A DNA stretch of 64,000 nucleotides from Tetrastigma voinierianum (Eukaryota; Streptophyta; Magnoliopsida; Vitales; Vitaceae). The stretch lies in the NCBI GenBank assembly GCA_016808115.1, contig JAEQBH010001846.1, forward strand, positions 248,001-312,000, in the 5' to 3' direction. Positions 58,659 through 64,000 of the stretch are shown here, one piece after another; the first letter of the stretch is position 1, and every line of letters begins with the position of its first letter. The translations under genes and the position numbers were made by a program. The notes under the pieces were generated by a model that worked only from the letters and a program-made list of their open reading frames with translations, was not told the origin of the DNA and ran no database searches.

Positions 58659-59783
58659 TACACAATAACCCGAAGTGGACCTTCTGTCTTCCTTAGATCT
58701 TGCCTAATCTACATCCATGAAATACTTAAGTCTATTATGCCCATGATTACTATATAAAATACCACGTCTCGGGGCTCCTTTCAAGTAGCATAGAATCTAT
58801 TCTATAGCCGCCTAATGATTAACTATTGGAGAAGACATGTATTGGCTTACAACACTAATAGAGTATTCAATATTAAGGTGTGTTACTATAAGGTAGTTCA
58901 GCTTCTCAACAAGCCTTTTATATCTCTCAGGGTTTTCAAACAATTCGCCTTCTCTAGTAAGATGTAGGCTTTGTGTCATAGGGGACTAACATGACTTTGC
59001 TACTAATTTTCCTGTTTTAGACAATTGATCCAACGCATATTTCCTTTGAGGTAAAGAAGATTCCACGTTTGCTCCTCATAACTTCAACACCCAAGAAGTA
59101 TTTCAGAATTCCTAAGTCCTTTGTGTGAAATTGGCCATGAAGGAAGAACTTGAGTAAAGATATACCTGCCATATAATTCCCTGTAATGATAATATCATCA
59201 ACATACACGACTAACAAGATGCTACCTGCTTAAAAGTTCTGTAAAAGATAAAATGATTGGATTTACTCTTCTACATGTCAAATTTATCAATCATTTCACT
59301 GAACTTGTCAAACCATGCATGGGGACTTTTTTTCAAGCCATATAATGATTTTCGGAGACAACAAACACTATCAATCTCCCCCTGAGCAACAAACCCGGGA
59401 GGTTGCTCCATATAAACCTCTTCTACATGATCCTCTTGAAGAAAGACATTCTTAATGTCAAGTTGATGGAAGTCCCAGCCATGAGTGGCTGCCAGAGATA
59501 TAAACAATTGAATAGAGGTCAGCTTGGCAACTGGGGAAAAGGTATTTGAATTATCCACCCCATAAGTTTAGGCATACCCTTTAGCAACAAGAAGGGCCTT
59601 CAACCTAGCAATGAATCCATCGGGATCAACCTTCACTGTAAACACCCATCAACTACCAATGGCTTTCTTTCTAGCAGGTAAACACACCATGTCATAAGTA
59701 CCATTACCAGTCAAGGCATCCATCTCCTTTATCATAGCGCTACGTCAATCAGGATGAGCTAGGGCTTCAGAAACTTTGGTAGG
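58659..59783 (-). pseudogene. Copia A reverse transcriptase and RNase H front
   Basis: The minus strand starts near 59.75 kb with PTKVSEALAHPD, RSAMIKEMDALTGNGTYDMV (RT start). The open part 59271-59558 has FSPVAKLTSIQLFISLAATH, GWDFHQLDIKNVFLQEDHVE and EVYMEQPPGFVAQG, then RKSLYGLKKSPHAWF. The YVDD box is in 59017-59217 (MLVVYVDDIIITGNYMAGIS, then KDLGILKYFLGVEVMRSKRG). It goes on to RRSTSGYCV at 58.66 kb. Only a few stops are present, so it seems less decayed than B or C. Confidence 0.9.
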
Positions 59784-61315
59784 TGATAGGCCGATTTGTG
59801 CTATGGAAAATGTGTGTGCCTTTATGCGCAAGTACATGCGTCGAAACAAGTAGTAAAGTGATGAGTGTTGAGTATCATTCCCACGGGGATTAGGTTACTA
59901 AGTATTGAAGTTAGAATAGTCATAACTTTATTTGGATAACACAAAGGGGAAGATATTAAAATAGAAAACAAAATAAACTAAAGAAATCCTAAACTAAAGT
60001 CTCTAACATACAAAGGGAAAATGTAATTACAAGAAAGCCTAGGGTTTTGATTTCATCTAAAAAATTCCTATGGCGAGATTCAGAATGGTCCTAATGATGT
60101 CTAAATTATATATTAATGGAAGATTTCACCTAAGAACATGTTATTCTTTCCCAAGCAATAACAATCTAGCCTTGGAAAAGGTTCTAATATATCTCTACCT
60201 CAAACCCCCATAACCAAGTATTGCATTAAGCATTATAAACCCAATAAGCCACATGTAACCCACACATATCTCTATTCTATGGTGAAACATGACATTCCAT
60301 TCATGGTCTAACCTAATTATTGTTTCTCAACCACAGAATTGAGTCACGAATCATGTTAATGGTGACCAATCATCAACAAGCATTAGGAATTGAATAGAAC
60401 ATTCAATATATAAGAAAATCCAAACATCAAAGATTGCAAATCAAAGCTAAACACCATAGTTCATTGTCAAACTACATCAAAAACCCTACAAAAGAAACTA
60501 AAACATCTCTAAAGGAAAGAATCTGACTATCAAAGAAAGAACTGAGGGGTAGAAGAGGATAAACAAATCTGAGTGGTAGCCCCTTCTCTTTTTCCTCCAT
60601 TTCCTCCTTCTTAAAGTTTTTCTCCTCAAAGACTTGTGCCCTAGGGTGTTTCCACCAAAAGGGACTTCTATCCTGTGAGCTCCTCCACGAACTCATGCTC
60701 GAACTCCTCAAAATCCCTGTCAAATGCTGCAATTCCTCTTTTCATCTCTTGTAGCGTGATGGATTTGGCAATATGGAGTGGCGAAAATGGGAAGCTACTG
60801 GAAGAGATGAAGCCAAACCACCCTGAAGCATGAAAACCCATGCTAGAGCGTGAGAACCCATACTAGAGCATGAGAGGACTCACGCTGAAGCGTGAGTGCT
60901 ACTCAAGCTGAAGCGTGAGTGCTACTCAAGCTGAAGCGTGAGTGCTACTCAAGCTGAAGCGTGAGCAACTCACTTTTAGCTCAGAATTTCGCCCCTTCAC
61001 TTCATGATGTCGTATCTTGCTCATTCAGACTTGAATCATGTGATCTTGGTGTCTATAGAAAGCCCTTAGAGTCTAGAATTTGCCCATGCTAATGAGGGAG
61101 TCATAGAAGGATATCATGCAGGTGAAAGGATCACGTGTTTGCTATGATTGCATGATGACTTTGCCGATTTTCTTCGATTTTACTCATTTCCGCTCAATGG
61201 TTAGCCTAATCACAAAATTGAGAAAATTGAGCATTAGGACACTTATTTATCTCATAAAAAGTAATAAAACCTAAGCAAAACATGGGGATAAAATGAGTAT
61301 TTAAGATAGTCATCA
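59784..61315 (-). repeat. LTR of element D, 1.5 kb
   Basis: Starts TGATAGGCCGATTTGTGC, contains ATCATTCCCACGGGGATTAG (a phrase often seen in plant gypsy LTRs of this group) and ends ATAGTCATCA. The left flank is GTAGG. A tandem 23-bp repeat lies at 60884-60975. Confidence 0.8.
60884..60975. repeat. 23-bp tandem repeat, four units, palindromic core
   Basis: The unit GCTGAAGCGTGAGTGCTACT plus CAA starts at 60884, 60907, 60930 and 60953. Just at its start CTCACGCTGAAGCGTGAG is a perfect 8-bp inverted repeat with a 2-bp loop. A degenerate, related zone (AGAGCGTGAG, AGAGCATGAG) precedes it from about 60.82 kb. Confidence 0.9.
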
Positions 61316-62776
61316 CACCCCAAACTTAAATCTTTGCTTGTCCTCAAGCAAAGGAGAAAAACACACATATATACAAAACACTAAAATAGATACGAGTAAA
61401 GAATGGTGCTAGTAACAAGTTAGGAGAATACCATGACAAAGTTCTATGGAAACAATATAGCCTACATGGGATCCCACCACATTTAAAGTCTTCAAAGGAA
61501 ATGCATCTAGGGGCATGGTGATCAAGGCAAGCTTTGCCCCCAATTTTTTAATGAATCCTTCCTAAAGAAACTTGGTGAAAATGGTATGCTAGATCTCAAA
61601 TATAGACGGAGGTTCTAAGACACTTTTCAACCAAACTAAACCCACTCATTTGAAAGAGATTAACAAATATAGGTTGAGAACGCACCTTTTATTCAATATT
61701 AAAATAAAAAGTAGGATGCAATGCTAAGGTGCTCTAGAAAAGTGTCCATGTAGCGAGGATCCGTTGGTGACTTCCCACCGGTTGGTTAAGGGCACCGGAC
61801 ATTAAGTTCTCCTCGAACTTCACACTAAACAGTTAATTAGAAAACCAAAGCACCTACTTGTGAGACTGAACCATCCTCTGTCAATGACTCCCAGCTAGTT
61901 GACTTAGGGCATTAGGCTTTGAAATGCCACTTGGTATTGCACAGGATTAGATTGGAACAACTCATGATATTATCTATTTATCTTTCTTTTTCATATATAT
62001 ATATATTTCTTTATTTTTATTTCCTTTTCTTTCTTTTCTTTTTTTCTTTTGTTTTTTTGCTAATGTGGGGCTCATTAGCCCTCTTTGTGGGTGTCCCGAC
62101 CTTGCAGGAAGTTAGGTCTCATAAGGTAAGTTTGGTTTGAGAAAAAGAGGCCGAAACCTCGGTGTATAAATGAGATCTAGTGTGTGTGTGTGCACGAGTT
62201 CCATTAAGAAGTGGTTCCTTGAAAAACACAAAGGCTCTACAACCAAGCCTCCCACAACCACTAGATACACTCAATCTTAGTTCACATAAATGTGATGGTA
62301 TCCCAAGTTTTGGCTAAATAAAACAAACTTTTGAAGCACAATGTCAAAGCATTCTCCAAACAGTTGTTAAGCACTACACCAACTCATATGAGACACAGAA
62401 CACGCAAAACACAAACACAAACATGTATGCACAAAGGTACTAAAGAAATCCAAAGCTGATTCTACCACAATTTGTCCCCCCAAACTTGAACAAAACATTT
62501 CCCCAATGAAGTAGAACGTGAAAAACAAGGAGAGAAAGAGAGGGCTCCCTTGAAGTGATCATTTCATTTATGTTGCCTTAGGACCAACTTTAGGACTTTA
62601 AAAAAAAAAACCCTGAAAATCACAACTAAAACAAAACAAAACACGATCAAACAAGAAAAATTAACTAAAAACAAAATCAAAGGTAACTAAAAAATTAGAA
62701 AAGGGAAAAGGAAACTTAGTAAACTTGGGGTTTGCCTCCCGAAGTTGCTCTGGATTTTTACAGGGTCCCGGCTTGA
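61316..62776 (-). other. Element D non-coding internal part
   Basis: Polypurine tract and then AT-rich sequence with T-rich runs (61.97-62.06 kb) and A-rich runs (62.60-62.66 kb). No pol domain was found on either strand. Confidence 0.5.
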
Positions 62777-63076
62777 CTACCAACTACGGAACGCTTGAGG
62801 ATTCTTGCTCCCATCCTTCTCTGGGAAGGAGTAATAGTGCCCCTTTAGTACCTTGAGCACTTCCTCTTCAAATGATTTGATCGCTATGTCCACAATGGAG
62901 GTTCCCTCAATCTCATGCCATGAAACTACGGGCTCTTCCACCTCCAAAATATATGGTATGCCTTCACTTGGCAACTCCTCTTGCACAAATGTCCAAGGAG
63001 TCATCTTTGGAATTGTCTCAACTTCTTCATTCTTCTCTTTCGGTTCTGGAGAAGTTAACTCCTCTTCATTCTTCAT
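62777..63076 (-). pseudogene. Element D gag end, acidic segment
   Basis: 99-codon stretch rich in Glu: EEELTSPEPKEKNEEVETIP, then TFVQEELPSEGIPYILEVEE. This kind of acidic part follows gag in some Tat/Athila-like elements. No zinc finger. It joins the gag-like frame to the right across a frame break near 63.1 kb. Confidence 0.5.
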
Positions 63077-63159
63077 TTTCTCAATTAACTCTTTATCAAC
63101 CTCTTTAACTTCCTCTTTTTCACTTATTCAGTTTCTCCCTCACTTCTCAAGGTACATCC

Positions 63160-63534
63160 TCATGAGAAATCTTCTTCTTGTGGATTCTCTTCAATGGTGC
63201 TAAGAAAATTTCCCAGTAAGAGTGACTTGTTAACCTTTTTCTTATCATCATCCATGAATTTGGCATGAGCATTAACCATTTCCGCTACACTTAGATTTTG
63301 TCCTTGTGGAAGTTGGGATGGCTGAGCTTGTGCAAATGGATTTTCCATTTGACAATCTATGCTCATATGAGGCCCATTACAATGCCTACACAAGGTAGGG
63401 TATACTTGGATATTACTGGCCTCAAACTCAGCATTCTGAAATTGTGCATTGTGAAGTTGTTTGGTGAGAAAATTCACTTCAGCTAACAAATTGGCAAGAG
63501 TGGCTTGAGTAGCTGAATCAGTGAAAGCATCCAT
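63160..63534 (-). pseudogene. Element D gag-like segment with zinc knuckle remnant
   Basis: 124 codons from an ATG at 63534: MDAFTDSATQATLANLLAEV, NFLTKQLHNAQFQNAEFEAS, then CRHCNGPHMSIDCQMENPFA, a CX2CX3-4HX4C knuckle (C-R-H-C-N-G-P-H-M-S-I-D-C) typical for gag of Athila/Tat-like gypsy elements, then Gln-rich and KFMDDDKKKVNKSLLLGN. The N-terminal part of gag is not seen to the right, so it is truncated or non-autonomous. Confidence 0.65.
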
Positions 63535-63539
63535 AATGT

Positions 63540-64000
63540 GTTAATCTCCTACAAAACAAAAATACAAATCCAAAGTAAAATAGAAAATAAAAATAAAACT
63601 AAACTAAATAAATCCAAAGTAAAGAAGGACTAATTTGTATCAATATTAGTAAAGCATACAATCGAACAACGACACCAAAAACTTGATATGCCAATGACAT
63701 TTTGCTTCTCCTCAAGCAAAGAACAAGACAATTTTCCTTTATTAAAAAAAAAAAAAAACAAGTATGTTGAGCATGAAATTGAGATCATATATGATAAATT
63801 GCCTCAAGGATCTAACCTTCATACAATACAAAGAAAACTTTGAGATTGCCTTTTTCAAAAAATAATAAATTACGACCGTAGGTTGAGCAACTAAACCGAG
63901 TTCTCAAAGTGTGTGTGTGGTCTTCCCCTCTCCCCAGTCATTTGCGGTTTGGATAGATTAGATGAACATGAATGGAATGGGGATCTCACTCATGGTGAGT
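63540..64000. other. Primer-site region and window end
   Basis: Contains the primer-binding-like context at 63.66-63.69 kb. The following CTCCTCAAGCAAAG repeats the phrase seen after the polypurine tract at 61.34 kb (GTCCTCAAGCAAAG). Then an A15 run and AT-rich sequence. Nothing else is recognised. Confidence 0.4.

Larger units (their letters stand above)
42023..59783 (-). mobile_element. Copia element A, split by gypsy B; right side cut by element D
   Basis: Left part: a short LTR (42023-42236, TGTAGAAACT to ATACTATAACA), then ATCCCCCTCAAGTTGG, the complement of a polypurine tract, then the RNase H end. Right part (58659-59783): RNase H front, RT. The two parts join through one domain. On minus the right part ends RRSTSGYCV and the left part resumes at a KSKNKVSVSSS-like segment, the neighbouring steps of copia RNase H. 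So gypsy B inserted inside this domain. On its other side, A ends at 59783 within the integrase-RT linker (PTKVSEALAHPD), where the LTR of D starts. Confidence 0.85.
59784..64000 (-). mobile_element. Gypsy-like element D (Tat/Athila style), left LTR plus internal part, runs off the window
   Basis: A complete LTR (59784-61315) sits inside copia A. After it CACCCCAAACTTAAATC (minus GATTTAAGTTTGGGGTG) is the polypurine tract. Internal ORFs at 62.78-63.08 and 63.16-63.53 kb are gag-like. Near 63.67 kb CGACACCAAAAACTTGAT matches the primer-binding/LTR-end context (minus ATCAAGTTTTTGGTGTCG), then TGATATGCC resembles the LTR start TGATAGGCC. Distance polypurine tract to primer site is only 2.4 kb and no pol is seen, so the element is non-autonomous or deleted. 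The right end is not in the window or is rearranged. Confidence 0.65.

Noticed and set aside
42647..58663. Target duplication of gypsy B
   Set aside because: The flanks (GACTA and TACAC) do not match; the insertion is supported by the split RNase H domain only.
1..64000. tRNA or rRNA genes
   Set aside because: No cloverleaf-like segment with A and B boxes and no rRNA-like conserved block was noticed on reading both strands; a covariance-model search was not possible.

Overview
The window looks like nuclear DNA of a dicot plant. It is AT-rich, has introns with GT/AG borders, carries an RPS2/At4g27190-type CC-NB-ARC-LRR resistance gene, and is dominated by plant retrotransposons (Ty1/copia, Ty3/gypsy), a Mutator-like element and microsatellites. 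I cannot name the species. No rRNA, tRNA, CRISPR array or bacterial-type operon was seen.

Layout, left to right. 1-6.1 kb: a decayed Mutator-like transposase gene (MULE) on +, split by a solo gypsy-type LTR at about 1728-3770. 6.8-7.3 kb: a small minus-strand fragment of an expansin-like B gene (signal peptide exon plus the start of exon 2). 8.5-13.7 kb: a decayed minus-strand copia element. 13.7-16.7 kb: mostly non-coding, with a GC-rich leader-like block and then a pyrimidine-rich region in front of the resistance gene. 16.7-41.2 kb: one NLR gene on +, with CC and NB-ARC at the start and at least five later exons coding leucine-rich repeats. Its introns hold a long-inverted-repeat DNA transposon (23.2-24.5 kb) and, between LRR exons 4 and 5, about 10 kb of retroelements (28.4-38.0 kb). 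The gene carries premature stops and frameshifts and is called a pseudogene as read. Its last visible exon contains seven tandem units of 180 bp (60 aa).

42.0-64 kb is a nest of retrotransposons, all on the minus strand. A copia element (A) is cut inside its RNase H domain by a gypsy element (B, LTRs 42652-45047 and 49890-58658). The right LTR of B is cut by a second copia (C, 51129-57619), which has two LTRs and a perfect 5-bp target duplication GAATC. On its other side A is interrupted by the LTR of a further gypsy-like element (D, from 59784), which runs to the window end with a gag-like gene but no visible pol.

Biologically the locus reads as an NLR whose LRR part grew by exon duplication (phase-0 exons with near-identical borders) and by internal tandem duplication, while antisense LTR elements inflated its introns. 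Almost every coding region, in host genes and transposons alike, has closely spaced indels. This fits pseudogenisation, but an uncorrected-read assembly problem should be excluded before the NLR is called dead. No clearly new biological system was found. The most interesting items are the LRR repeat array, the nested elements, the expansin fragment next to a MULE, and the long-TIR element.
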